Shown here piece by piece: positions 1 to 7,876 of a stretch of 25,138 nucleotides of DNA; within the stretch, counting starts at the first letter, position 1, and every line of letters begins with the position of its first letter. The notes beneath the pieces were generated by a model that saw only the letters and a list, made by a program, of their open reading frames with translations, made no database searches and was not told the DNA's origin. The position numbers were made by a program, and so were the translations under genes. This DNA comes from an uncultured Prevotella sp. Lineage in GTDB: Bacteria; Bacteroidota; Bacteroidia; Bacteroidales; Bacteroidaceae. Location: the NCBI GenBank assembly GCA_937906495.1, contig CALCVT010000045.1, positions 1-25,138 on the forward strand, written 5' to 3'.

Positions 1-41
1 AATAAATCCGCTATAGCTTGATTAGAATTTGGTAAAGAAAA

Positions 42-2468
42 TTATACACCGGCTATGCGCATGATGTCGGCAAAGACACCAGCGGCAGTAACCTCAGCAC
101 CTGCTCCATAGCCCTGTATAAGCATGGGATACTCGTGGTAACGCTCTGTGGTAAGGAGCACCTGGTTGTTGGATGCCTCAAGGGCATAGAGCGGGTGGCC
201 CTCGGGCACTTCCTGCAAGCCTACACTGCCCTTACCGTTTTCCCAACGTGCCACAAAACGCCAGCGCTTATGCTCGCGCAACAAACGTTGCCGCTCAGCT
301 TCGAAGTGAACATCGAGACCAGGCAATGCCTCCCAAAAATCGTTGACACTACCTTCAAAGAGCGAGGCGGGAAGCCAGGGTTTACATACCACATCGGCCG
401 ACTCCACCTGGTATCCGCTCTCGCGTGCCAAGATGATGAGTTTACGCACTACGTCCTTGCCCGAAAGGTCAATACGCGGGTCGGGTTCGCTATAACCTCC
501 TGTTTGAGCCATGCGCACGGCTTGGCTAAAAGATACTTTGGCCGAAAGCGTGTTGAATACATAGTTGAGCGTGCCGCTGAGCACAGCTTCGATACGCAAC
601 ACATGATCGCCCGAAGCACGAAGGTCGCTGATGGTGCTGATAACGGGCAGACCGGCCCCCACATTGGTTTCGAACAGAAACTTTACGCCCTTTTCGCGCG
701 CCAACTCCTTAAGGCAGCGATAGTGCGCATAATCGGACGAAGCTGCTATTTTATTGGCTGCTACAATATTTACGTGGTGACGTAGCAAACGTTCGTAGCA
801 GGCGGCAACCTCGGTACTGGCTGTGCAGTCAACAAATACAGAGTTAAAAATATTCATTGACTCAATGGCCTGCATCATGCGTTCAACACCGCCTTCTTCG
901 CCCTGTTCCAGGGCTTCGCGACAGGTTGCCGGATTGATACCCTCGCGACAGAATACGGCCCGGTTACGTCCACACAACCCTACCAGGTTGAGTTTAACAC
1001 CACGTTCTTTAAGGAGTTTATCGCGCTGCGCTGCCAACTGTTCAATCAAACTGCCACCAACTGTGCCAGTGCCGCAAAGAAAAATGTTAAGATCTTCGTG
1101 TTCGCTCAAAAACAAACTATCATGCAATACATTGAGCGTTTTACGCAATTGCGTACGCTCTACTACAAACGATAGGTTCATTTCTTGTCCGCCCATGGCC
1201 ACAGCACTGATGCTGATACCATTGCGGCCCAACACGCTGAATAATTTTCCGGCAATACCCGGCAAGCGACGCATGCGCTCGCCTACTACGGCCACACTGG
1301 CCAGGCCTTCGGCCAACGAAGCGGGATTCATTGCACCTCCTGCTATTTCCTGCGCAAATTCTTCATCAAGCAGCCGACAGGCCACACGGGCATCGTCTGG
1401 CGTCATACAAATAGAAGTACTGGTTTCTGAAGCATTTTGTGCCACCATGAATACACTGATACCCCCAGTAGCCAACGTTGTAAAAATGCGACGGTTTACA
1501 CCTATTACACCAACCATGGCCAAACCACTTACTGTGACCATACTGGTTTCGTTGACCGACGATATGCCGCGAATGGGGCGTTCGCTGGGCGATGCATCAC
1601 GACGTATCACACTACCTTTGGCTTCGGGACAAAAGGTATTCTTGATATAAATAGGAATATTCTTTTGACAAACAGGATAGATGGTTGGCGGATATACAAC
1701 CTTAGCACCGAAGTTACAAAGTTCCATGGCCTCGGCATACGAAAGTTGGTCGATGGTGCAGGCATTGGGAATAATGCGAGGGTCGGCCGTCATAAAGCCG
1801 TTTACATCCGTCCATATTTCAAGGGCATCTGCATCGAGTGCTGCTGCAAGAATGGCTGCTGTGTAGTCCGAGCCTCCCCTTCCGAGATTGGTAGTTACTC
1901 CGCTTTCGCTATCTGAAGCAATAAAACCTCCCACCACTACTAAACGCTGCTCACAGGCAAAGGCCTCGCGCACACGGCTGTTGGTAGCTTCAAAATCAAC
2001 TACATGGTGTAAGCCCTGTTTTCGAGTAGCAATAAAGGTACGCGAATCGCGGTGCACGGCCCCCTCGACCATTGCCGATACAATAAGCGACGATAAGCGC
2101 TCGCCATAAGCAACAATGGCATCCGATGTTTTGGGTGTAAGATCCTGTATGAGGCACACCCCATGAAGGATGCTGTCGAGTTCGGCCAAAAGGCCATCAA
2201 TCTGCGGCATCAGTTCGACTTTCCTTGCTTGAGGAACTACGGCCTCGACCATTTCATAATGGCGTTTCTTAAGCGACTCAAGTTCCGTTTGGCAGGTAAA
2301 GTCACCCTCTGAAGCCATTCGAGACATACGGAGCAATTGGTCGGTTACACCACCTAAAGCCGAAACTACAACCACTAAAGGTTCGCCTGCATTAGCTACA
2401 ATCTGACGCACGCATTGCATGCTGGCAGCCGTTCCTACCGAGGAACCGCCAAACTTAAGTACTTTCAT
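42..2468 (-). CDS. thrA: Bifunctional aspartokinase / homoserine dehydrogenase
   Basis: This 808-residue cytoplasmic enzyme catalyses the first and third steps from aspartate to threonine: ATP-dependent phosphorylation of aspartate, and NAD(P)H reduction of aspartate semialdehyde to homoserine. The kinase half opens with KFGGSS (5-10) and carries a GRGGSD stretch (197-201 region). Two ACT-like regulatory segments lie at about 305-455. The dehydrogenase half starts with the dinucleotide loop GTGTVGG (466-472) and has SGTLNYVF (631-638) and the catalytic-region GKDVVRK (670-676). Length matches the fused ThrA/MetL family. ATG at 2468 directly precedes the conserved KVLKFGG, so the start is secure. 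It lies 81 bases downstream of the glycosyl-hydrolase-like gene on the same strand, and could be co-transcribed with it or have its own promoter. ACT domains suggest allosteric feedback, probably by threonine. The alternative is MetL, but Bacteroidales usually carry one fused enzyme. Confidence 0.96.
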   Translation of the reverse strand: MKVLKFGGSSVGTAASMQCVRQIVANAGEPLVVVVSALGGVTDQLLRMSRMASEGDFTCQTELESLKKRHYEMVEAVVPQARKVELMPQIDGLLAELDSILHGVCLIQDLTPKTSDAIVAYGERLSSLIVSAMVEGAVHRDSRTFIATRKQGLHHVVDFEATNSRVREAFACEQRLVVVGGFIASDSESGVTTNLGRGGSDYTAAILAAALDADALEIWTDVNGFMTADPRIIPNACTIDQLSYAEAMELCNFGAKVVYPPTIYPVCQKNIPIYIKNTFCPEAKGSVIRRDASPSERPIRGISSVNETSMVTVSGLAMVGVIGVNRRIFTTLATGGISVFMVAQNASETSTSICMTPDDARVACRLLDEEFAQEIAGGAMNPASLAEGLASVAVVGERMRRLPGIAGKLFSVLGRNGISISAVAMGGQEMNLSFVVERTQLRKTLNVLHDSLFLSEHEDLNIFLCGTGTVGGSLIEQLAAQRDKLLKERGVKLNLVGLCGRNRAVFCREGINPATCREALEQGEEGGVERMMQAIESMNIFNSVFVDCTASTEVAACYERLLRHHVNIVAANKIAASSDYAHYRCLKELAREKGVKFLFETNVGAGLPVISTISDLRASGDHVLRIEAVLSGTLNYVFNTLSAKVSFSQAVRMAQTGGYSEPDPRIDLSGKDVVRKLIILARESGYQVESADVVCKPWLPASLFEGSVNDFWEALPGLDVHFEAERQRLLREHKRWRFVARWENGKGSVGLQEVPEGHPLYALEASNNQVLLTTERYHEYPMLIQGYGAGAEVTAAGVFADIMRIAGV

Positions 2469-2489
2469 CAGGTTTTTGTGTTTAAAGCA

Positions 2490-2531
2490 TCATCATCCGA
2501 GCATCCGGCTGGCGGAACACTCGGATGATGA
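2490..2531 (-). other. Perfect 12-bp stem-loop between the hydrolase gene and thrA
   Basis: The arms at 2490-2501 and 2520-2531 are perfect inverted complements (core CATCATCCGAG / CTCGGATGATG) with an 18-base loop. It begins 18 bases after the stop codon of the upstream minus-strand gene. No T-run follows on the minus strand, so it is not a classical intrinsic terminator. It could protect the 3' end of the hydrolase transcript or act as a weak terminator or processing site that separates it from thrA. Confidence 0.6.
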
Positions 2532-2549
2532 GTTGGGTATGGTCTGTCT

Positions 2550-4052
2550 TTAAAGTTTAATTTTCTTCTTCTCTCCTTTCGACTCGTTCTGCAAGCGGTC
2601 GAGGGCCGTAACCACATAGGTGAATTTATCTTTGCCGTTTTCATAAGGCAACTTGCAGAATGTCTGAGGTGTTATGGCCACAATGTGCGAGGGATCAAAA
2701 AGATCGACACGCTCACCACGCTTAAAGCGGTATACTACGTAGTTACGTGCCTTGTCGAGTTCGTCTTTTCCTTTGGGAGCCAGCCAAAACAAGTAATAAC
2801 CATCGGGCATCCACATGGCTTTCAGTTTACGGGGTTTGCGTGGGGCCTTATCGTCAATAAAATGGAAGTGTGGCTGCAAAGCCGGAGTGCGGTGATACAC
2901 GTTGCGCAGAGCTGCAGCATAATTTCCTTCGTTACGAACTACGGCTGCCGAATACCACAGACACGAGCCCTGAATGCCACGCAGCGAACGCTGCAAGCCA
3001 AACTTTGCTGCCATTTGATTTTGGCGCGGATTGGCAGGATCGGCAGCACGTACGGTACGCTCCACATCCTGACCGATAATAAGCGGACGCCCACCTGCAA
3101 AGCGGCTCCACCACTTGACGAGTTCGGCATAGTCGGCTGTGCGATGACCTATTTCCCAATAGAGTTGCGGTACGGTATAGTCAACCCAGCCTTTATTAAT
3201 CCAATAAAGTACATCGGCATAAAGGTCATCATAGTTTTGAAGACCTTTTGTTTTAGAACCTGGCAAGTTTGAACCCGGCTTAGCATTATGATAAATACCA
3301 AATGGACTCACACCAAACTTTACCCAAGGCTTAACGGCACGGATTGAATCGTGCAACATCTCGACAAACTGGTTTACATTATAGCGCCGCCAGTCTGCAA
3401 TATTTGAAATGCCATTGCTGTTAGCTCTGAATGTTGCCTGGTCGGGAATTGAAACACCGGCCACAGGATAAGGGTAAAAGTAGTCGTCAATATGTAAACC
3501 ATCAACATCGTAGCGGCGTACGATATCAGAGGCTATCCGACAAATGTAAACACGGTTTTCATGAATACCGGGATCGAAAAGGTAAAGCCCATCGTATTCA
3601 AAAAAGCGCTCCGGATGCTTAATATAGGGATGCGAAACAGCCAATTCGCGCGTACCCTTGGTTTTGGCACGGAAAGGATTTATCCAGGCATGCAACTCCA
3701 TGCCACGACGATGACACTCTTGCACCATCCAATCGAGCGGATCCCAATAGGGCGAAGGTGCCTGACCTTGACGACCACTCAAAAACCGGCTCCAGGGTTC
3801 ATAAGGAGACATATAGAAAGCATCGGCCTCGCCACGCACCTGAAAAATGACCGTATTGACGCCACACCTTTTAAGTTCATCAAGTTGATTCGTTAAATTG
3901 GCCTGCATAGATGTGCGGTCCATACCCATGAACTGACCATTAATCATTTGAATCCAAGCGCCGCGAAATTCGCGTTTAGGCAACGGCTGCTGCGCGTATA
4001 CCGCTGGCAAAGCAGCCAACAGCAAATACAGAAGCGTAAAAATGTATTTCAT
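2550..4052 (-). CDS. Secreted glycosyl-hydrolase-like protein (GHL10 / DUF187, DigH-YngK type)
   Basis: This 500-residue protein starts with a classical signal peptide (1-20, basic N-end, Leu-rich core, AVYA before QQ), so it is exported and probably periplasmic. The TIM-barrel domain covers about 27-390. It carries FRGAWIQ (29-35), a QVRGEADAFY stretch (71-80), HAWINPFRA (121-129), DGLHIDDYFYPYP (184-196) and VPQLYWEIGHR (294-304), all typical of the family that includes E. coli DigH. DigH cleaves peptidoglycan glycan strands lacking stem peptides. The last hundred residues look like a fibronectin-III or similar beta domain, with a very basic end (KGEKKKIKL). Homologues in Bacteroidales have the same size and layout. 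A role in cell-wall glycan turnover is inferred; an activity on dietary or capsular glycans cannot be excluded. No SusC/SusD genes are nearby, which argues against a polysaccharide utilization locus. Confidence 0.88.
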   Translation of the reverse strand: MKYIFTLLYLLLAALPAVYAQQPLPKREFRGAWIQMINGQFMGMDRTSMQANLTNQLDELKRCGVNTVIFQVRGEADAFYMSPYEPWSRFLSGRQGQAPSPYWDPLDWMVQECHRRGMELHAWINPFRAKTKGTRELAVSHPYIKHPERFFEYDGLYLFDPGIHENRVYICRIASDIVRRYDVDGLHIDDYFYPYPVAGVSIPDQATFRANSNGISNIADWRRYNVNQFVEMLHDSIRAVKPWVKFGVSPFGIYHNAKPGSNLPGSKTKGLQNYDDLYADVLYWINKGWVDYTVPQLYWEIGHRTADYAELVKWWSRFAGGRPLIIGQDVERTVRAADPANPRQNQMAAKFGLQRSLRGIQGSCLWYSAAVVRNEGNYAAALRNVYHRTPALQPHFHFIDDKAPRKPRKLKAMWMPDGYYLFWLAPKGKDELDKARNYVVYRFKRGERVDLFDPSHIVAITPQTFCKLPYENGKDKFTYVVTALDRLQNESKGEKKKIKL

Positions 4053-4247
4053 TAATAAAAAAACAAGAAAACGGGCTCTGCAACTCTATTGGTTGCATAC
4101 GCAACTCAACCTGCCATAAGGCTACACCCACATGGAACATATGCCTTGAACCGACAGGCTTTACAGAATGTTGAGCCGATAGTTAAGTAATGAGGCTGTA
4201 AAGGTAACGCTTTTTTTAGCGCAAGACCTAAAAAGCACAAAAGTTTT

Positions 4248-4255
4248 TACCTTTG
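4248..4255 (+). promoter_or_regulatory. Possible -7 box TACCTTTG (distal)
   Basis: It is an exact match to the Bacteroidetes -7 consensus TAnnTTTG. Transcription from here would give a leader of about 170 bases before the IspD-LicD gene. No good TTTG is seen about 20 bases upstream (that region is T-rich, then GCAAGACC), so confidence is limited. Confidence 0.4.
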
Positions 4256-4302
4256 GAACAAATGAAGCCGAAAAGGCAGGGGCGTTATTGGCGAAAAAGG
4301 CG

Positions 4303-4310
4303 TACCTTTG
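4303..4310 (+). promoter_or_regulatory. Possible -7 box TACCTTTG (proximal)
   Basis: This second exact copy of TACCTTTG starts 55 bases after the first. It would give a leader of roughly 115 bases before the ATG at 4432. The nearest upstream TTG ends at 4290, only 12 bases away, which is short of the usual 19-21. The pair may be tandem start sites for the glycan-decoration operon. Confidence 0.4.
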
Positions 4311-4431
4311 CGAGCACATCTATACGAGAAGCGCAACAAGCACACAACTCGTACAAATACTCTGGTAACACACTGGTTGCTACCACTTCACTACAGTTCG
4401 CTTTACAGCCAAACTGTTTAAAATCCTATCC

Positions 4432-6006
4432 ATGTCTCGCAACATAGCCATCATATTAGCTGGCGGCAAAGGAAGCCGCACAGGTCTTGACCGTCCGAAA
4501 CAATTCCTCGAAATTGCCGGACGCACCATCCTTGAATACAGCGTAACAACCTTTGACAGACACCCGCTCATTGATGAGGTTGCTGTGGTTATTAACCCGG
4601 ATTACCAACAAGAAGTCGAAGCTCTGGCAGCACGCAACAGTTGGCAAAAACTCAAACATCTGTTACCAGGAGGAAACGAACGCTCTGACTCCAGCCTGTC
4701 GGCCATACGGGCTTTTACAGGCACTGAGGCCAACCTTATTTTTCACGATGCAGCACGGCCACTGGTTACGGATGAAATCATTGACAATGTATGCGAAGCC
4801 TTGAAGCAACACGAGGCCGTAGGTGTTGGAATTCCATCGGTCGATACGGTGATGGAAGTACACAATCATATTCTGCGCCAAGTGCCCAACCGCAAAAATA
4901 TACAACGCATGCAAACTCCGCAAGCCTTTCGCATAGGCTTGATTGAAGAAGCATACCGTAGAGCTAAAAAAGACCCTGACTTTCAAGCTACTGATGACTG
5001 CGGCGTGGTGTTGCGCTACTGCCCCGAAACTCCCATTTACATTGTACCGGGCTGCGAACAGAATTTAAAACTTACCTACGCTGACGACCTCAAGACTCTG
5101 GAACGGTTGGCGCGTGAACTCGGACCAGACGAAGAGGAACATGCGGGGCCGCAATATTTGCCTAAAGCCGATAACGACACACCCGAAGGCCGACAACGCT
5201 ACATGAAAGCCTACCACAAGGAACACTTGCGCGAAATGCAACTGGCTGAACTCGACATTCTTATTCAAGTAGCGCGCGTTTGCGAACGTCACGATATACC
5301 TTACTGGCTTGATAGTGGCACACTGCTTGGAGCCGTACGCCACGGAGGATTCATACCCTGGGACGACGATATCGACATCTGTATGCCTCGTGAACAACTC
5401 CCTCGCTTTATCGAAGCGGCACGGCGGGAACTGCCCGAACATCTGTTCGTACAGACACCACAAACTGAACCAGACATGCGACTGCCCATATGCAAGGTGC
5501 GCAATCTCAATTCACTCATTGTGGAGGGCAACGATAACTTTGCTAAAAACTACGCAAAGGGGCTATACATCGATATATTTCCCATGCACGAGTGGCCTTC
5601 CTTCCCCTACGGCCTCTCCAAGAAGTTGGCTAAAGGATACTGCCGCGCCAATGCCATACTTCATACTCAACATACCTATAGCTGGCGTTCTGCAGCTGAA
5701 CTTTTCTACTTTGGAGCCAAACGTGCCCTCTTTGCCAGCCTATGGAAAATAGGTGGACTCTTTGCTGGGCACAACAAATACTACTCGAACACGCTAAACA
5801 ACAGCGGAAACGGTAATCGCCACCTGCGGTCAACAATCTTCCCTCTATCGACCATTGAGTTCGAGGGCGAACGCTTTGCTGCTCCTGCAGACCCTGACAC
5901 TTATCTGCGCGACCTTTTTGGCGAATACATGACACTGCCTCCCGAAGATCAGCGCGAAGGCCATGCCACCTTCTTCATGAGTGAACTGGTGGAGCAAACC
6001 GATTAA
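4432..6006 (+). CDS. IspD/TarI-like cytidylyltransferase fused to LicD-type phosphotransferase
   Basis: This 524-residue protein has two enzyme domains. Residues 1-230 form an IspD/TarI nucleotidyltransferase: LAGGKGSR (9-16), PKQF (22-25), HDAARP (105-110), QTPQAFRI (161-168) and TDDC (187-190). The GGKGSR and QTPQAFRI wording reminds me more of TarI (ribitol-5-phosphate) than of E. coli IspD. Residues 255-524 are a LicD/fukutin-type transferase: LDSGTLLGAVRHGG (293-306), WDDDID (310-315) and GLYIDIFP (377-384). The N-terminal half should make a CDP-alditol and the C-terminal half should transfer the phospho-alcohol to a glycan. ATG 4432 sits three codons before the nucleotide-binding strand. 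It leads an operon, 29 bases before the next gene. The exact alcohol (ribitol, erythritol, glycerol or other) is unknown, and it is probably not the only IspD in the cell. Confidence 0.85.
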   Translation: MSRNIAIILAGGKGSRTGLDRPKQFLEIAGRTILEYSVTTFDRHPLIDEVAVVINPDYQQEVEALAARNSWQKLKHLLPGGNERSDSSLSAIRAFTGTEANLIFHDAARPLVTDEIIDNVCEALKQHEAVGVGIPSVDTVMEVHNHILRQVPNRKNIQRMQTPQAFRIGLIEEAYRRAKKDPDFQATDDCGVVLRYCPETPIYIVPGCEQNLKLTYADDLKTLERLARELGPDEEEHAGPQYLPKADNDTPEGRQRYMKAYHKEHLREMQLAELDILIQVARVCERHDIPYWLDSGTLLGAVRHGGFIPWDDDIDICMPREQLPRFIEAARRELPEHLFVQTPQTEPDMRLPICKVRNLNSLIVEGNDNFAKNYAKGLYIDIFPMHEWPSFPYGLSKKLAKGYCRANAILHTQHTYSWRSAAELFYFGAKRALFASLWKIGGLFAGHNKYYSNTLNNSGNGNRHLRSTIFPLSTIEFEGERFAAPADPDTYLRDLFGEYMTLPPEDQREGHATFFMSELVEQTD

Positions 6007-6035
6007 CATCTGACTTCCACAAACTACAGACAACT

Positions 6036-7859
6036 ATGCAAGCCATTATATTAGCAGCCGGCATGGGCCGACGACTCGGAGAACTGACACGCAACAACAC
6101 CAAATGCATGGTGGAAGTTAATGGTACTACCCTCATAGACCGACTGCTCGACCAGCTTTCACGCCTCGACCTGCAACGAGTAGTAATTGTGGTGGGATAT
6201 GAAGGAAAAAAACTACGCGAATACATCGGCAACCGCTTTGACCACCTGCTGCGCATTGAATATGTAAACAACCCGGTTTACGACAAAACAAACAATATCT
6301 ACTCGCTAGCGCTGGCCAAAGACCAACTACAGGAAGACGATACGCTACTTATTGAAAGCGACTTGATATTCGACGAAGAGATGTTTCCGCTCATACTCAA
6401 TGATCCCTGCCCCAATATTGCGTTAGTAGCCAAATACCAAACGTGGATGGACGGTACTATGGTATGTATCGACGATGACCACAACATTGTGAACTTTGTG
6501 CCGAAAAAGGCCTTTAACTACGCTGATACCGACCGTTACTACAAAACGGTCAACATCTACAAGTTCAGCCGAGACTTTGCCCGTCATAAATATGTACCCT
6601 TTCTGGAAGCTTACTCAAAAGCTGTAGGTAACAATGAATACTACGAGCAGGTGCTGCGTGTGATTACTTTTCTTGACAAAAGCGAACTCAAGGCACTCCC
6701 CATCACAACCGAAAAGTGGTACGAGATTGACGATATTCAAGACTTAGATATTGCTTCGACACTCTTTGCCGAAGGGGCTGAACAAAAGCGCCTTTATATG
6801 CAGCGCTATGGTGGATACTGGCGTTTCCCTGGTATGCTCGACTTTTGCTACCTGGTAAATCCTTACTTCCCTTCACACCGTATGCGCGATGAAATGCGGG
6901 CCAACTTTGATGCCTTACTCACGGAGTACCCCTCGGGTATGCACGTAAACTCGCTATTAGCCGGAAAATGCTTTAACGTAAGGCAGAATTTTATTGCCGT
7001 AGGTAACGGTGCTGCCGAACTTATCAAAAGTCTGATGGAAAAAGCCGAAGGTAAGTTGGGGGTAGTGTACCCCACCTTTGAGGAATATCCCAACCGCTTT
7101 GACCGCGAACACATTGTACCTTTTGTACCCCACAACCGCGACTACAGCTACACAGCCAACGACCTTCGGCACTTCTTTGAGGATAAAAAAATCGGTACAC
7201 TACTGATTATCAACCCCGATAATCCAAGCGGCAACTTCATTCCTACCCCCGATGTTCTACTCCTGGCTGCCTGGTGCAAGGAACAAGGCATAAGACTCAT
7301 ACTCGATGAGAGTTTTGTAGACTTTTGCCGCGACTGGGAAACCAGTACCTTGCTCAACAACGACATTCTGCAGGCATATCCAAACTTAGTGGTTGTAAAG
7401 AGCATCTCAAAGAGTTTCGGTGTACCCGGACTGCGCCTAGGCATTTTAGCCTCGGCTAATGAAACGCTCATAGCCAGCATCAAGAAGGATGTAAGTATCT
7501 GGAACCTGAACTCATTTGCCGAGTTCTTTATGCAGATATTCAACAAATACGAAAAAGACTATAAGCGCGGCTGCGAGAAATTCCAAAAAGAACGCAACCG
7601 ATTCTATAAGCGTCTGAGCAAAGTTCCGTTTTTACGGGTCATACCCTCTGAAGCCAACTACTTTCTGTGCGAAGTTTTACAACCCTTCAGTTCAACCCAA
7701 CTTACCGAACTACTGCTTGCCCAATTTAACATACTCATTAAAGACTGCGACACCAAAAATGGCTTGAAAGGGCAAAACATGGTGCGCATAGCCGTGCGCA
7801 ATACTGCGGACAACGACCGATTAACCGATGTACTGCTGCAATTGGCTTCGTCTTGCTAA
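6036..7859 (+). CDS. LicC/PntC-like nucleotidyltransferase fused to CobD-like PLP enzyme
   Basis: This is a 607-residue fusion. Residues 1-245 are a small-molecule nucleotidyltransferase: ILAAGMGRRL (5-14), TNNIYS (85-90, as in LicC and PntC), ESDLIFDEE (107-115) and EKWYEIDD (226-233). Residues 250-607 are a fold-type I PLP enzyme: GNGAAELI (323-330), NPDNPSGN (393-400), ILDESFVDF (422-430), SISKSFGVPGLRLG with Schiff-base Lys459 (456-469), SEANYFL (538-544), ILIKDCDTKNGL (566-577) and VRIAVR (583-588). The last two stretches recall CobD (threonine-phosphate decarboxylase) more than HisC, as far as I remember those sequences. The inferred activity is decarboxylation of a phospho-amino acid followed by CDP activation, giving CDP-ethanolamine or CDP-aminopropanol. 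A plain aminotransferase making an aminophosphonate or amino sugar precursor remains possible; no pepM gene is nearby. It ends 17 bases before the next gene. Confidence 0.82.
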   Translation: MQAIILAAGMGRRLGELTRNNTKCMVEVNGTTLIDRLLDQLSRLDLQRVVIVVGYEGKKLREYIGNRFDHLLRIEYVNNPVYDKTNNIYSLALAKDQLQEDDTLLIESDLIFDEEMFPLILNDPCPNIALVAKYQTWMDGTMVCIDDDHNIVNFVPKKAFNYADTDRYYKTVNIYKFSRDFARHKYVPFLEAYSKAVGNNEYYEQVLRVITFLDKSELKALPITTEKWYEIDDIQDLDIASTLFAEGAEQKRLYMQRYGGYWRFPGMLDFCYLVNPYFPSHRMRDEMRANFDALLTEYPSGMHVNSLLAGKCFNVRQNFIAVGNGAAELIKSLMEKAEGKLGVVYPTFEEYPNRFDREHIVPFVPHNRDYSYTANDLRHFFEDKKIGTLLIINPDNPSGNFIPTPDVLLLAAWCKEQGIRLILDESFVDFCRDWETSTLLNNDILQAYPNLVVVKSISKSFGVPGLRLGILASANETLIASIKKDVSIWNLNSFAEFFMQIFNKYEKDYKRGCEKFQKERNRFYKRLSKVPFLRVIPSEANYFLCEVLQPFSSTQLTELLLAQFNILIKDCDTKNGLKGQNMVRIAVRNTADNDRLTDVLLQLASSC

Positions 7860-7876
7860 CGTATAAACCTCACCTT

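Larger units (their letters stand above)
4053..4431. other. Divergent intergenic region (379 bases)
   Basis: This AT-rich stretch separates the minus-strand hydrolase gene from the plus-strand glycan operon and must hold promoters for both. I see two exact TACCTTTG boxes on the plus strand (listed separately), a short palindrome GGTTGC/GCAACT near 4091-4107, and a short hairpin (CGCT, T-run, AGCG) near 4208-4219. No protein gene or RNA gene is recognisable here. Confidence 0.6.

Noticed and set aside
135..1916. Long plus-strand open frames opposite thrA
   Set aside because: They are antisense shadows of a clearly conserved enzyme, have no family motifs and show unlikely composition.
2469..2549. 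Threonine attenuator in front of thrA
   Set aside because: There is a good stem-loop, but no leader peptide rich in Thr/Ile codons and no T-run after the stem.
6036..7859. Aminoethylphosphonate pathway (PntC-AEP transaminase fusion)
   Set aside because: The nucleotidyltransferase half would fit, but the PLP half looks CobD-like rather than the class V AEP transaminase, and no PepM or phosphonopyruvate decarboxylase gene is in the window. It is kept only as an alternative.
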